A DNA stretch of 64,000 nt from an uncultured Schlesneria sp. (GCA_903904835.1 CAIVEI010000022.1:27662-91661); one strand, 5' to 3'; counted from the stretch's first letter, positions 44,205 to 53,887 are shown. Notes: generated by a model not told the origin, from the sequence alone. A program made the numbers and translations.

Positions 44205-45314
44205 ATGAAAACTCAATTTTACGGAAGATGTATCGCTTCTCTTTTTCTCCTCACGATTTTGTCAGGACCGATCGCCGCCGAGGAATGGGGCGATAAGATG
44301 TTTAACCGGTTGCAAATCAAGTTTGGTACAGTTGCCCGACTGGCGGACACCACCTTTACAGTGACCGTCAAGAACCCTTTCGCAGAAGAAATACGAATTA
44401 CCAGCCTCACAACCTCGTGCGGGTGTATTTCGTGGACGGATCAAGCGCCAATTTCGATTGCGTCGCGGGCTGAGCGTGTCTTGACGATCCGCCTGGATAC
44501 GGTTCGCCATGTCGGCGAAAAACGAGTCAAAGCGATCGTGGGTTTGCTCGAGCCGATTAAAGGGTTGACATCGACTGTGACCCTGCCTGTCGAAGGCCGG
44601 ATTCGAGACGATTTCGAAGTGAGACCAAGTTCTATGGCCTTTGGCACCGTCGACCTGGGAAGTGGCTATACGCAACGACTGTCGATCACTTACAAAGGAC
44701 GCACGGACTGGAAGCTTTCATCGGCCAAAGCGGAAGGTGCTTACCTGACAACCCAAGTCGTGGAAAAAGCTCGTAACAATGGAAACATTCAATACGATGT
44801 CATGGTCGAACTAAAAGCCGATGCGCCGGTCGGAGTCCTGAGAGATCGCCTGATCCTCACGACGAACGAGGCTGGCGGCTCGGAAATCGCCATCCCCGTC
44901 GAAGCGCGAGTTGAGGACGACATCGTTGTCACAGATGCTCAGTTTGGCCTGGTCTCCATTGGAGACACGAAGTCGGTCACGGTGATTTTGCGAGGCAAAA
45001 AGGCTTTTGAAATCGAGTCGTTTGAACGTCTCGCTCGCAACGGTCAAGCGAAGGCAGCGCCACGTGCAAATGTTCAACCGAACGCGACTAGCATCATTGA
45101 ATCATTGCCGAATGACCCAATCGAGCCTTTCAAAACGGAATTTGCCTCAGGTGTCACTCAGATTCACATGTTGAGGCTGACATTGACGCCGCTTGACGAC
45201 GTGGGAATGTTCGACGAAACGTTTGCGGTCACGATCCGTGGCCGAAATCTGCCAGTCACGTTTCATGCCAAGGGGCGGATTCAAGATCAAGCAGTCACGA
45301 GTTTAATACGTTGA
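44205..45314 (+). CDS. DUF1573 domain protein, secreted
   Basis: 369 residues with a signal peptide (about 1-25). Three immunoglobulin-like/ASH-type beta domains follow. The first holds the DUF1573 signature: FTVTVKNPFAEEIRITSLTTS in outline, then SCGCIS with two nearby Cys. The second begins FEVRPSSMAFGTVDLGS and the third IVVTDAQFGLVSIGD. DUF1573 proteins are common in planctomycetes and Bacteroidetes, are exported, and have no assigned activity. It lies between the DksA-like gene and leader C on the same strand. Confidence 0.85.
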   Translation: MKTQFYGRCIASLFLLTILSGPIAAEEWGDKMFNRLQIKFGTVARLADTTFTVTVKNPFAEEIRITSLTTSCGCISWTDQAPISIASRAERVLTIRLDTVRHVGEKRVKAIVGLLEPIKGLTSTVTLPVEGRIRDDFEVRPSSMAFGTVDLGSGYTQRLSITYKGRTDWKLSSAKAEGAYLTTQVVEKARNNGNIQYDVMVELKADAPVGVLRDRLILTTNEAGGSEIAIPVEARVEDDIVVTDAQFGLVSIGDTKSVTVILRGKKAFEIESFERLARNGQAKAAPRANVQPNATSIIESLPNDPIEPFKTEFASGVTQIHMLRLTLTPLDDVGMFDETFAVTIRGRNLPVTFHAKGRIQDQAVTSLIR

Positions 45315-45344
45315 TTTGTTTTACTTTGTGACACGGGTTTCACA

Positions 45345-45373
45345 TTGCCTTTGCTTGATGCAAGGCATATATT
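45345..45373 (+). promoter_or_regulatory. Candidate sigma70-type promoter of leader C / kaiC
   Basis: TTGCCT at 45345-45350, a 17-base spacer and TATATT at 45368-45373, predicting a start near 45380. The -35 context ATTGCCTTT is the same as in the candidate promoter of leader A. Confidence 0.5.
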
Positions 45374-45402
45374 GTTGATCTACCTCGGAAGATTAGATGA
45401 AG

Positions 45403-45487
45403 AGCCGCCCGGTTCAATTGGGACGCTCGTCAGTAAATAAGCCGACGTGGTCGATTCCCTTGCGGGGATGGCCACGTCGGTTTTTTT
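45403..45487 (+). promoter_or_regulatory. Structured 5' leader C (attenuator-like), before kaiC
   Basis: A hairpin AGC-CG-CCCGG / UUGGG-AC-GCU (45403-45427), a 13-base linker ending AAAUAA, and a terminator-like hairpin GCCGACGTGG ... CCACGTCGG followed by seven T (45441-45487). The hairpin interior (TCGATTCCC / GGGGATGG) differs from A and B in sequence but keeps pairing. The 4-bp 5' hairpin and the CGCC-N3-GGCG mini-hairpin of A and B are absent. SD sequence AAAGGAAAG follows at 45492-45500. Confidence 0.7.
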
Positions 45488-45504
45488 GTTTAAAGGAAAG
45501 TTCT

Positions 45505-47250
45505 ATTTCCAAAACTGTCGGAAAAAAGAATTCGGCACTTACAAGTTTGCCGAAATGTACCACGGGGATTCAAGGGCTGGACGAGATTACGAGTGGAGGG
45601 TTACCCCGGGGGAGACCTACGCTGGTGTGTGGGAGCGCAGGCTGCGGCAAGACTTTGCTCGGGATCGAGTTCCTTGTCCGAGGAGCCACGCTGTTCAATG
45701 AGCCGGGCGTGTTCATTGCATTTGAAGAGACGGCCGAGGAACTTTCTCAAAATGTTCGTTCGCTCGGCTTCGACCTTGAAGCACTGATCGAGAAAAAGAA
45801 GCTGGCAGTCGACTACATCTATGTAGAGCGAAGTGAGATTGAAGAGACTGGTGAATACGATCTCGAAGCATTGTTTATACGCCTGGGCTTTGCGATCGAC
45901 TCGATCGGCGCCAAACGGATCGTTCTCGATACTCTGGAAACTCTGTTCGCTGGCCTTCCAAACCCCGCGATACTTCGTTCTGAACTGCGCCGGCTGTTCC
46001 GCTGGCTCAAAGAAAAGGGGGTCACGGCGATCATTACTGCCGAACGGGGAAGCGGCAGTTTTACCCGACATGGCCTGGAAGAATATGTTTCCGACTGCGT
46101 GCTGTTATTAGATCACCGTGTCGACGGTCAGATCTCGACACGCCGCTTGCGGATCGTCAAATATCGAGGTTCATCTCACGGAACCAACGAGTTTCCTTTT
46201 CTGATCGACGAAGGGGGCATTTCCGTCTTCCCGATCACATCCCTGCAAAGACAGCACGAGGCCTCGTCCGAACGAATATCGATTGGCGTACCGGCGCTGG
46301 ATGCCATGCTCGGTGGAGAGGGAGTTTATCGTGGCAGTAGCGTCTTGCTGTCCGGTACGGCAGGCGTTGGAAAGACAAGCCTCGCCTGCCACGCCGCCGA
46401 CGCGTGTTGTCGGCGGAGTGAACGATGCCTTTACATCGCCTTCGAAGAACCAGAGGCCCAACTGTTGCGAAACATGCGTTCTATTGGCCTCAATCTGGAA
46501 CCGTGGGTCAAGCATGGGTTACTTCGTTTTCACGCCGCACGTCCAACAATGAACGGCTTGGAAATGCATCTGGCGAGCATTCACAAACTGGTTGAGGGAT
46601 TGAAACCGTCACTCGTGATCGTCGATCCCATCACCAATTTCATCTCGTCAGGAACGGTCTCTGAGGCAAGTTCGATGATGCTGCGGCTGGTTGATTATTT
46701 GAAGGCCAGACAGATTACGACCCTGCTGACAAACCTCAACCGAAACGAAGGAGCGCTGGAACATACCGAACTTGATATTTCGTCCACGATTGATACCTGG
46801 CTGCTTTTGCGGGACATGGAACTGAACGGTGAACGCAATCGGGGGTTATATATCCTCAAGTCACGCGGCATGTCTCACAGCAATCAGATTCGAGAATTTC
46901 TTTTGACTGATAACGGAATTCTGCTGACGGAGGTCTATCTCGGTCCAGATGGCGTTCTCACTGGTTCTGCACGGTTGGCTCAGGAGGCAAAGGAAATGGC
47001 AACAGCGGCACAGCGCAATCAGGAAATTGAAAGAAAGCGAGGAGAACTTTCCCGAAGACAACAAGCGCTCGAAGCACAGATCGCCGTTCTTCAATTGCAA
47101 TTCCAGACCGACAAGGAAGAGATGGAACGCGATATCACGACGGAGCAAGTCTACTTAGAAAAGTTGGAGCAGGGCCGTCAAGAAATGGCTTTCAGCCGCA
47201 AAGCAGAATCAAACGGGGTGCCTGGAAGTCAAAAGAAAGTTCGCAAATGA
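45505..47250 (+). CDS. kaiC: KaiC-like double-domain ATPase
   Basis: 581 residues if started at an ATT codon at 45505, which has AAGGA 7 bases upstream and gives a normal family N-terminus ([17 protein letters not shown] then [10 protein letters not shown]). An ATG at 45397 is in frame with its own GGAAG but would translate through the terminator hairpin. A TTG at 45547 is a third option. Two RecA/KaiC domains: Walker A GSAGCGKT (about 43-50) and GTAGVGKT (about 284-291), catalytic EE pairs in AFEETAEE and AFEEPEA, Walker B-like IVLDTLE and VIVDPIT. The KaiC phosphosite pair Ser-Thr is Ser-Ser (about 426-427). A coiled-coil tail ends the protein. It overlaps kaiB by ATGA. Confidence 0.9.
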   Translation: MSKTVGKKNSALTSLPKCTTGIQGLDEITSGGLPRGRPTLVCGSAGCGKTLLGIEFLVRGATLFNEPGVFIAFEETAEELSQNVRSLGFDLEALIEKKKLAVDYIYVERSEIEETGEYDLEALFIRLGFAIDSIGAKRIVLDTLETLFAGLPNPAILRSELRRLFRWLKEKGVTAIITAERGSGSFTRHGLEEYVSDCVLLLDHRVDGQISTRRLRIVKYRGSSHGTNEFPFLIDEGGISVFPITSLQRQHEASSERISIGVPALDAMLGGEGVYRGSSVLLSGTAGVGKTSLACHAADACCRRSERCLYIAFEEPEAQLLRNMRSIGLNLEPWVKHGLLRFHAARPTMNGLEMHLASIHKLVEGLKPSLVIVDPITNFISSGTVSEASSMMLRLVDYLKARQITTLLTNLNRNEGALEHTELDISSTIDTWLLLRDMELNGERNRGLYILKSRGMSHSNQIREFLLTDNGILLTEVYLGPDGVLTGSARLAQEAKEMATAAQRNQEIERKRGELSRRQQALEAQIAVLQLQFQTDKEEMERDITTEQVYLEKLEQGRQEMAFSRKAESNGVPGSQKKVRK

Positions 47251-47585
47251 AAAGGCAGTCCTCGTCGAACGGCCACGAAACGCCTGCGGAGGCTCCGAAA
47301 CAATGGCAACTTCGATTGTATGTTGCCGGGCAAACACCCAAGTCAATCACAGCATTCGACAACCTCAAACGAATCTGCGAGGAACACCTTGCGGGCGAGT
47401 TCGAGATTGAAGTCATTGACTTGATCGATAACCCCAGGCTGGCAAAAGACGATCAGATCGTGGCCATACCGACTCTCGTACGGAAATTACCTGAACCGAT
47501 TCGAAAAATCATCGGCGATCTGTCCGACACGGAACGGACGCTGGTGGGTCTGCAGTTGCGTTCCAGCTTGAAATTGAAGGAATAA
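47247..47585 (+). CDS. kaiB: KaiB-like protein 1
   Basis: 112 residues; its ATG overlaps the kaiC stop codon (ATGA), implying translational coupling. Thioredoxin-like KaiB fold: [21 protein letters not shown] in outline, then [25 protein letters not shown] and the C-terminal [13 protein letters not shown]. In cyanobacteria KaiB switches fold to bind the KaiC CI ring. The residues after the IPTL cis-proline region match KaiB rather than SasA. An extra N-terminal tail of about 20 residues is present. KaiA is absent here, as in most non-cyanobacterial Kai loci. Confidence 0.92.
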   Translation: MKRQSSSNGHETPAEAPKQWQLRLYVAGQTPKSITAFDNLKRICEEHLAGEFEIEVIDLIDNPRLAKDDQIVAIPTLVRKLPEPIRKIIGDLSDTERTLVGLQLRSSLKLKE

Positions 47586-47594
47586 GGCGAAAGT

Positions 47595-47942
47595 GTGAAA
47601 AGTAAGAAGGGAAAAACAACAGATGAGGTGACGACGGAGCTAGTCGCCGTCACAACAGCCTCCGCCCCGAACGAATACTTCGTGCTATGTCTGTATATTG
47701 CCGGGCTGTCGCCTCGTTCGACCCTCGCCGTCGAACGCATCCAGCGAATTTGTGAACACTATCTCGCAGGGCGTTATGAACTGACCGTCATCGATCTTTT
47801 TGTCAATCCGGAGATGGCGCAACAAGCCCAGATTGTAGTTGCGCCGACGTTGATCAAACAGTCACCGTCACCGAAGCGTCTATTCATCGGAGATCTGTCT
47901 GACGAAAAAAAAATCTTCCTCGGCTTGAACATCGTCATTTGA
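47595..47942 (+). CDS. KaiB-like protein 2
   Basis: 115 residues from a GTG at 47595, nine bases after KaiB 1. The fold is the same (LCLYIAGLSPRSTLAVERIQR, ELTVIDLFVNPEMAQQAQIVVAPTL, LFIGDLSD) but it is clearly diverged from KaiB 1. The cis-proline position reads VAPTL instead of VAIPTL. Two tandem KaiB genes after kaiC allow two partners or competing binding to the KaiC ring. Which one binds is not predictable here. Confidence 0.9.
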   Translation: MKSKKGKTTDEVTTELVAVTTASAPNEYFVLCLYIAGLSPRSTLAVERIQRICEHYLAGRYELTVIDLFVNPEMAQQAQIVVAPTLIKQSPSPKRLFIGDLSDEKKIFLGLNIVI

Positions 47943-47969
47943 ACCATTCCTCGCCATTGTTGAGCATTT

Positions 47970-50228
47970 ATGATGATCACGCCAAAAACATATAACGAAC
48001 TACTGGAAGACAACGAGCAGTTGCATTGGCGACTTCAAGAAGCCGAGGCGATCGTCGACGCCATTCGCAAGGGGATCGTCGATGCCGTTGTTGTCTCTAA
48101 TCCCGGTGAAAGTGTTTACACGCTGGAAGGGGCGGACCGTCCCTATCGACTGCTGATCGAAGCGATGCAACAGGGCGTTGCAGTGTTAAATCTGGAAGGG
48201 ACGATTCTCTATTGCAATCCCTGTTTAGCCAATTTGTTCGCGTCGTCGAGTGAATCTTTGATTGGAAAGTCGCTCGATAGATTTGTCAGTGAAAACGAAT
48301 ACTCCCGTTGGAAAGAAATGTTGCACGACATTGAGAAGTCGCCAACGGTTGAGGAGCTTGACGATGTTAGTGTCACAAAAGCTCTGCCGGTTCATCAAGC
48401 GGGAGGTTCCGACAAACCGCCTGTCGAGGCTCATCAAGAGGTACAGCTCAATCGGCAGAACGGGACGCGGTTCCACGCATCACTTGCCCTGTTCATGCTG
48501 CCATTACAAAGGGTTTGCCTTCTGGTCACGGACTTGAGTCAGCAGAAGATTTACGAAGAACTGGTTGTCTCGAAATCGGCACTCCGAGAATCCGAAATTC
48601 GTTATCGAAGGCTTTTCGAAACGGCCAAAGACGGAATCCTGATCCTCGACAACCATACGGGAAGAATCACTGACGCCAATCCCTATATGAGCGAACTATT
48701 GGGGTACTCAAAAGAACACTTTGCCGGCAAGGAACTGTGGGAAATTGGATTGTTCAGCGACCGGTCGGCCAATGAAGCCGCAGTTCACGAACTGCAAGAG
48801 CAAGGCTACATTCGCTTCGAACACTTGCCTCTCGAAACGAGCCAGGGGATCCGTGTTGAAGTCGAAATTGTCGCCAATTCGTATCGAGAAGACGACCACA
48901 GTGTCATTCAGTGCAACATCCGGGATATTACCGAACGCAGCCGATTTGAAGCTGAACGTAGTCGATTAGAAAAGCGGATGCAGGAACAGTCGGCGTCTTT
49001 GGAGGATCTGCATCGACGCAAGGACGAATTTCTGGCCATGCTCAGCCACGAACTTCGTAACCCGCTTTCCCCGATTGCCAGCGCCCTGCAACTCTTGGGG
49101 CTGCAAAAGAACGAAGATCGATTGCAACAACAGGCTCGCACGATCATCGAACGTCAAGTAGGGCAATTGACCAGGCTCATCGACGATTTGTTGGAAGTTT
49201 CTCGTATTACGACCGGCCGGATCCACTTGCAACAAGAATCAATTTTGTTGAACCGCGTCGTGGAAAATGCCATCGAAACCGTTCGCCCCCTGATCGACCG
49301 ACACAAACACCGTCTCAGCTTGTCGATGTCACAGCTCCCAATCCGACTCTTTGCCGACGCCGCGCGACTCGAACAAGTGATCGTGAACTTGCTGTCGAAC
49401 GCCGCAAAATTTACTCATGACGAAGGCCAGATTCATTTAGTGGTCACTCTTGAATCGCGGATGGAGAACGGTGCGTGGGAGACAGCATGCAGTGATCCGT
49501 TAACGAACCCTTCTCCCGTCGTCAGTCCGACATCACTCGGTACGCCATATGCTGTAATAAGCGTTCGCGACACGGGTATCGGGATCGCACCAGACCTGCT
49601 GCCCCAAGTGTTCGATCTGTTTACGCAGGCAGAACGCTCGCTTGCCAGGTCACAAGGCGGATTGGGAATTGGATTGGCACTCGTCCAGCGAATTGTCGAA
49701 ATGCACAAAGGCGAAGTGGAAGTGAAAAGTGTACTGGGAGAAGGGAGCGAATTTGTCTTGCGTCTTCCTTTGATGGCACAGTGGGAAATGCAACGCCAAG
49801 ATTCGCACGTCATCACTTCGAAAATCAATGAAACGTCGTTAAAAGTCCTTGTCGTGGATGACAATGCCGACGCTGCCGAGATGTTGGGGATGCTGCTGCT
49901 GGCGTCGGGAAATGAAGTCTTAACCGTCCATGATGGCCCTTCAACAATAGAGGCTGCTTTCGACTTTCGTCCGAATGTCGTTTTGCTGGATATCGGTTTG
50001 CCAGGAATGGACGGCTACGAAGTCGCTACCAGGCTGCGTCAACAGGCCGTTTTTAAAGATGTCATCCTGGTGGCAATGACCGGGTATGGACAGGATTCCG
50101 ACCGACAACGATCGCACGATTCTGGCTTCGATTATCATCTGGTCAAACCGCCCGACTTCGAAAAGCTAAAAGAGATTCTTGCTGTCGCCTCGGAGAAGAT
50201 ATCAACAAGGGATTCGCAAACGGAGTAA
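47970..50228 (+). CDS. PAS-containing hybrid histidine kinase
   Basis: 752 residues, no transmembrane helix, so cytoplasmic. A coiled N-terminus (1-55), PAS 1 (about 57-195), PAS 2 (about 207-325), a HisKA domain with the phospho-accepting His360 in SHELRNPLSP, and an HATPase with N box VNLLSNAAKF, G1 DTGIGI and G2 GGLGIGLAL. A receiver domain (about 625-740) carries the acceptor Asp674 in LLDIGLPGMDG. The N-terminal segment N-E-Q-L-x-W-R-L-x-E-A-E-x-I-V-D-A-I-R is a type I associate with kinases linked to kai genes. It probably reads KaiC/KaiB state; output partner is the next gene. Confidence 0.93.
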   Translation: MMITPKTYNELLEDNEQLHWRLQEAEAIVDAIRKGIVDAVVVSNPGESVYTLEGADRPYRLLIEAMQQGVAVLNLEGTILYCNPCLANLFASSSESLIGKSLDRFVSENEYSRWKEMLHDIEKSPTVEELDDVSVTKALPVHQAGGSDKPPVEAHQEVQLNRQNGTRFHASLALFMLPLQRVCLLVTDLSQQKIYEELVVSKSALRESEIRYRRLFETAKDGILILDNHTGRITDANPYMSELLGYSKEHFAGKELWEIGLFSDRSANEAAVHELQEQGYIRFEHLPLETSQGIRVEVEIVANSYREDDHSVIQCNIRDITERSRFEAERSRLEKRMQEQSASLEDLHRRKDEFLAMLSHELRNPLSPIASALQLLGLQKNEDRLQQQARTIIERQVGQLTRLIDDLLEVSRITTGRIHLQQESILLNRVVENAIETVRPLIDRHKHRLSLSMSQLPIRLFADAARLEQVIVNLLSNAAKFTHDEGQIHLVVTLESRMENGAWETACSDPLTNPSPVVSPTSLGTPYAVISVRDTGIGIAPDLLPQVFDLFTQAERSLARSQGGLGIGLALVQRIVEMHKGEVEVKSVLGEGSEFVLRLPLMAQWEMQRQDSHVITSKINETSLKVLVVDDNADAAEMLGMLLLASGNEVLTVHDGPSTIEAAFDFRPNVVLLDIGLPGMDGYEVATRLRQQAVFKDVILVAMTGYGQDSDRQRSHDSGFDYHLVKPPDFEKLKEILAVASEKISTRDSQTE

Positions 50229-50232
50229 GCCG

Positions 50233-51087
50233 ATGACGAAAACCGGAAAGTCGATTCGAGTTCTGATCGTCGATGATAATCGCGATGGTGCCGACGCCCT
50301 GGGGATGCTCGTGGAAGCACTTGGAAATCAAGTTCATGTCACCTACAGCGGTACACAGGCACTTGCCGTCGCCGCTGTCTTTCGTGCCGATCTTTTGCTT
50401 GTCGATCTGGTGATGCCCGACATGGATGGTTGTCGCCTCGCCAGACGCTTTCGTGAATTGCCCGATTTCGCTCATACGAAACTGGTTGCTGTGACGGGTC
50501 ATAAGGACCCCCAGCATGCAGCGCTGGCCATGAAGGCTGGGTTTGACTCATTGATCGTCAAGCCGGTTGCTCTTGCAGCAATCAAAGAAGTTCTCGCCGG
50601 CGTCGTCGTCAGTGACAGAATCCGAACCTCAGTTCCAGTCCCTCAACCCGATAAACCGGGTGATGAGAAACGATTGTCAATCGACGAAGCACGACGGATT
50701 CGAGCCGAACGTAAATCGAAAACATTGACGCGTGCCGAATGCGAAGCCGCCATCGGTCAGGGTGTGCGCCGTTTTCAACAAGAGTACATGGGATGGACAT
50801 CAGAAAAAATCCACGCGCACTTCATCAAAGACCTGCTGATTGTGCGAGCACATGGAACACTGACTCAGGCCGAACGACAACTGGGGTCAGCTTCGGTTCC
50901 TGCCAAAGGACGTGATTTGATCAAAGAAGTCAGAACTCAACTGCTGGAATTGGCACGTCCAATGTTAGAGTCGCTAATCTACGAAGTCACAGGCGTCAAA
51001 GCGGTCAGTATGCATCACGACATCAGCACCGTGACCGGCGAGGAAGTTGTTCTTTTCTCGCTCGCCGCTGAGCCCCGTTTTGAGTAG
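50233..51087 (+). CDS. Response regulator with C-terminal DUF2294 domain
   Basis: 284 residues from the ATG at 50233, four bases after the kinase stop, with GGAG upstream. A receiver domain (1-125) with acceptor Asp58 in LLLVDLVMPDMDG, the acidic pair in IVDDN and the Lys in IVKPVAL. A linker (125-165) follows, then a DUF2294/MpsC-like domain (about 170-280): QGVRRFQQEYMGW, IKDLLIVRAHGTLTQAERQL, ELARPMLESLIYEVTGVK and HHDISTVTGEEVVLFSL. MpsC belongs to a bicarbonate-uptake system in Staphylococcus; elsewhere DUF2294 has no fixed role. No DNA-binding domain, so output is not a classical transcription factor. Confidence 0.88.
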   Translation: MTKTGKSIRVLIVDDNRDGADALGMLVEALGNQVHVTYSGTQALAVAAVFRADLLLVDLVMPDMDGCRLARRFRELPDFAHTKLVAVTGHKDPQHAALAMKAGFDSLIVKPVALAAIKEVLAGVVVSDRIRTSVPVPQPDKPGDEKRLSIDEARRIRAERKSKTLTRAECEAAIGQGVRRFQQEYMGWTSEKIHAHFIKDLLIVRAHGTLTQAERQLGSASVPAKGRDLIKEVRTQLLELARPMLESLIYEVTGVKAVSMHHDISTVTGEEVVLFSLAAEPRFE

Positions 51088-51132
51088 CCGGTAGATTCGG
51101 TGTTCGACCACCATTATTAGAAAACCAACAAT

Positions 51133-53652
51133 ATGACACTGACACCAGACCTGCTTCGTAAGATTGACTCCTATTGGCGAGCCGCTAATTATCTTTCGGT
51201 CGGTCAGATCTATCTTTACGACAATCCTTTATTGAAACGGCCACTGGCGCTCACCGATGTGAAACGCATGTTGCTCGGACACTGGGGGACAACACCCGGC
51301 CAGAATTTCATCTATGCCCACCTGAACCGGGTCATCAAACAATATGACCTCGACATGATTTACGTTTCGGGTCCAGGTCATGGTGGACCGGCTGTCGTGG
51401 CCAATACATATCTTGAAGGGACCTACAGCGAGATCTATCCGAACATCAGCCAGGATGAAGCAGGACTCCGTAAACTGTTTCTTCAGTTCTCGTTTCCTGG
51501 TGGCATTCCCAGCCATGCATCACCCGAATGTCCCGGGTCGATCCACGAAGGGGGCGAGCTGGGTTATTCGCTCAGTCATTCTTTCGGAGCGGTGTTCGAT
51601 AACCCCAATCTGATTGTCGCCTGTGTGGTCGGCGACGGCGAAGCGGAAACGGGGTCATTGGCCACAGCCTGGCACTCCAACAAGTTTCTCGATCCCGCTA
51701 CCGACGGTGCGGTCCTGCCAATTCTGCACCTCAATGGCTACAAGATTTCCAACCCGACCGTACTTGCTCGTATTACGCGAGAAGAATTGGAACAGTTGCT
51801 ACGCGGCTATGGATGGACGCCCTATTTCGTAGAAGGTCACGACCCCGATCTGATGCATGAGGCAATGGCCACGACACTCGACCAAGTCGTCCAGCAGATC
51901 CAATCGATTCAGCGCGAAGCGCGTGAATCGAAGGATGAACGCAGAAAGATGAAGGATGAAAAAAAGACAGGACAACATTCTGACTCAACCTTCATCCCTC
52001 CTCCTTCTGCCTTGCCTCTTGATTCCTCCTTCAGCCTTCCTCCTTCCTCATTTCCTCGTCCTCGCTGGCCGATGATTGTGTTGAATTCACCCAAAGGCTG
52101 GACGGGGCCGAAGATCGTTGATGGACGTCAGATTGAAGGAACGTTTCGATCGCATCAGGTTCCGATCTCGGCCCCTGCCAGCCATCCTGGACACCTTGAA
52201 TTACTTGAAGAATGGCTGCGAAGTTATCGCCCAGAAGAACTGTTCGATGAACAGGGCCGTTTGAACCAGGAGTTAGCCGAACTGGCACCAGCGGGCGAGC
52301 GCCGCATGGGTTCGAACCCTCACGCTAACGGCGGAATTCTGCTACGCGACTTGCGTATGCCTGATTTTCGGGACTACGCCGTTGAGGTCGCCACGCCGGG
52401 CATACCCGGAATCGGTGACACACACGTCCTGGGCCGCTTTCTGCGAGACGTGACGAAGCTGAACCAAACCCAGCGGAATTTTCGAGTGTTTGGCCCGGAC
52501 GAGACGCTCTCCAATGGACTGGAGGCATTGTTTGATGTCACAAAGCGCCAATGGGATGCCGAGACGATACCCAATGACGAGTTTCTCGCGCCGGAAGGTC
52601 GAGTGATGGAAATGCTCAGCGAACATCAGTGCGAGGGCTGGCTGGAAGGTTACCTTTTGACCGGTCGACATGGGTTGTTCAACTGTTACGAAGCATTCAT
52701 CCATATCGTCGATTCGATGTTCAACCAGCATGCCAAGTGGCTCAAGGTTTCGGCTCAATTGCCCTGGCGTCGGAAGATCGCGTCGTTGAACTACCTGCTC
52801 TCGTCCCACGTCTGGCGTCAGGACCACAATGGGTTTACCCATCAAGACCCCGGGTTCATCGATCTGGTCGTCAATAAAAAAGCCGAAATCGTCCGGGTCT
52901 ATCTTCCACCAGATGCAAATTGCCTGTTGTCCGTGATGGACCACTGCCTGCGCAGCCGTCATTACGTCAATGTCGTGATCGCAGGGAAGCATCCGGCACC
53001 ACAGTGGTTGACAATGGAATCGGCTGTGTTGCATTGCATTCAGGGGATCGGAGTCTGGCAGTGGGCCAGCAACGATCAGGGGGTGACACCCGATGTCGTT
53101 ATGGCCTGCTGTGGCGATGTCCCCACGCTTGAGACTCTCGCTGCCGTCTCAATCATGCGTGAGCACTTGCCACACCTCAGAATTCGTGTCGTCAACGTCG
53201 TGGATCTAATGAAACTGCAACCACAATCGGAGCATCCCCACGGCTTAAGTGATCGCGACTTCGACGACCTGTTCACCAAAGACAGGCCCGTGATATTCGC
53301 CTTCCATGCCTATCCCTGGTTGATTCACAGACTGACCTACCGCAGAACCAACCACAACAATATCCACGTCCGGGGTTACAAAGAAGAAGGAACAATCACC
53401 ACACCATTTGATATGACCGTGCTGAACAACCTGGACCGATTTCATCTGGTGATCGACACGATCGACCGGCTACCTCAAACGGGTGCCAAGGGGATCTACC
53501 TGAAAGCACAACTCAAGGAAAAGCTGCTCGAACACAAGCAGTATATCGATAAATACGGCGAGGACATGCCAGAGATCCGCAACTGGAAATGGACTATCCC
53601 TCCAACACAACAAACACCCGACCCCAATCCATTTTTGGAAGGAAACCCATGA
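51133..53652 (+). CDS. xfp: Phosphoketolase (xylulose-5-P/fructose-6-P)
   Basis: 839 residues, about 45 longer than usual. The enzyme splits xylulose-5-P or fructose-6-P with phosphate to acetyl-P, using ThDP. Family signatures: G-P-G-H-G-G-P near residue 80, [18 protein letters not shown], the ThDP motif [20 protein letters not shown] in shortened form (Ser where Pro is usual), [15 protein letters not shown]-like NCYEAF and the C-terminal [14 protein letters not shown]. The extra length is a single charged, Pro/Ser-rich insert at about residues 267-308 between QREARES and RPRWPMIVL, encoded by a palindromic repeat. Shares the + strand with the Kai genes and overlaps the next gene by ATGA. 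Confidence 0.95.
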   Translation: MTLTPDLLRKIDSYWRAANYLSVGQIYLYDNPLLKRPLALTDVKRMLLGHWGTTPGQNFIYAHLNRVIKQYDLDMIYVSGPGHGGPAVVANTYLEGTYSEIYPNISQDEAGLRKLFLQFSFPGGIPSHASPECPGSIHEGGELGYSLSHSFGAVFDNPNLIVACVVGDGEAETGSLATAWHSNKFLDPATDGAVLPILHLNGYKISNPTVLARITREELEQLLRGYGWTPYFVEGHDPDLMHEAMATTLDQVVQQIQSIQREARESKDERRKMKDEKKTGQHSDSTFIPPPSALPLDSSFSLPPSSFPRPRWPMIVLNSPKGWTGPKIVDGRQIEGTFRSHQVPISAPASHPGHLELLEEWLRSYRPEELFDEQGRLNQELAELAPAGERRMGSNPHANGGILLRDLRMPDFRDYAVEVATPGIPGIGDTHVLGRFLRDVTKLNQTQRNFRVFGPDETLSNGLEALFDVTKRQWDAETIPNDEFLAPEGRVMEMLSEHQCEGWLEGYLLTGRHGLFNCYEAFIHIVDSMFNQHAKWLKVSAQLPWRRKIASLNYLLSSHVWRQDHNGFTHQDPGFIDLVVNKKAEIVRVYLPPDANCLLSVMDHCLRSRHYVNVVIAGKHPAPQWLTMESAVLHCIQGIGVWQWASNDQGVTPDVVMACCGDVPTLETLAAVSIMREHLPHLRIRVVNVVDLMKLQPQSEHPHGLSDRDFDDLFTKDRPVIFAFHAYPWLIHRLTYRRTNHNNIHVRGYKEEGTITTPFDMTVLNNLDRFHLVIDTIDRLPQTGAKGIYLKAQLKEKLLEHKQYIDKYGEDMPEIRNWKWTIPPTQQTPDPNPFLEGNP
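51931..52056 (+). repeat. In-frame hairpin element inserted in xfp
   Basis: About 126 bases, a multiple of three. Two 21-base arms (51940-51960 and 51991-52011) are inverted repeats with 17 of 21 pairs, around a 30-base loop. The left part is purine-rich (AAGGATGAA type) and the right part pyrimidine-rich (TTCATCC, TCCTCCTTC). It replaces a normally short surface loop. The element looks like a dispersed intergenic repeat that landed in a coding sequence without breaking the frame. Confidence 0.7.
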
Positions 53653-53852
53653 CTCATACCAAACATCAATCCGATCAACATGAACGGTACATAGAGAGCC
53701 TGCCCTACTGGAAACGAGCCCACCACGACTGGAAATTCTGGGTCGCATTATCCCTGATGCTGACATCAATGTTGATCTACATTGTGACCTTGGACGAGTC
53801 AGTACAGCCCGAAACTCAAAGCCCTCAACAACTCAAACAACCACTTCCGTAA
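53649..53852 (+). CDS. Small single-helix membrane protein coupled to xfp
   Basis: 67 residues. Its ATG overlaps the xfp stop codon as ATGA, so it is probably translated by ribosomes leaving xfp. The N-terminal half is polar and His/Tyr-rich ([15 protein letters not shown]), followed by [19 protein letters not shown] with one transmembrane helix (about 31-48), and a Pro/Gln tail. The His-rich head in front of a single helix resembles small membrane proteins next to stress or energy genes. Function unknown. Confidence 0.7.
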   Translation: MTHTKHQSDQHERYIESLPYWKRAHHDWKFWVALSLMLTSMLIYIVTLDESVQPETQSPQQLKQPLP

Positions 53853-53887
53853 ATTAGGTTATCGACCAGCGGATAACACTGGCTAAC

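Noticed and set aside
45505..47942. A true circadian clock
   Set aside because: No KaiA or SasA/RpaA equivalents are present. KaiBC alone in other bacteria is linked to stress tolerance, so only Kai-like signalling is claimed.
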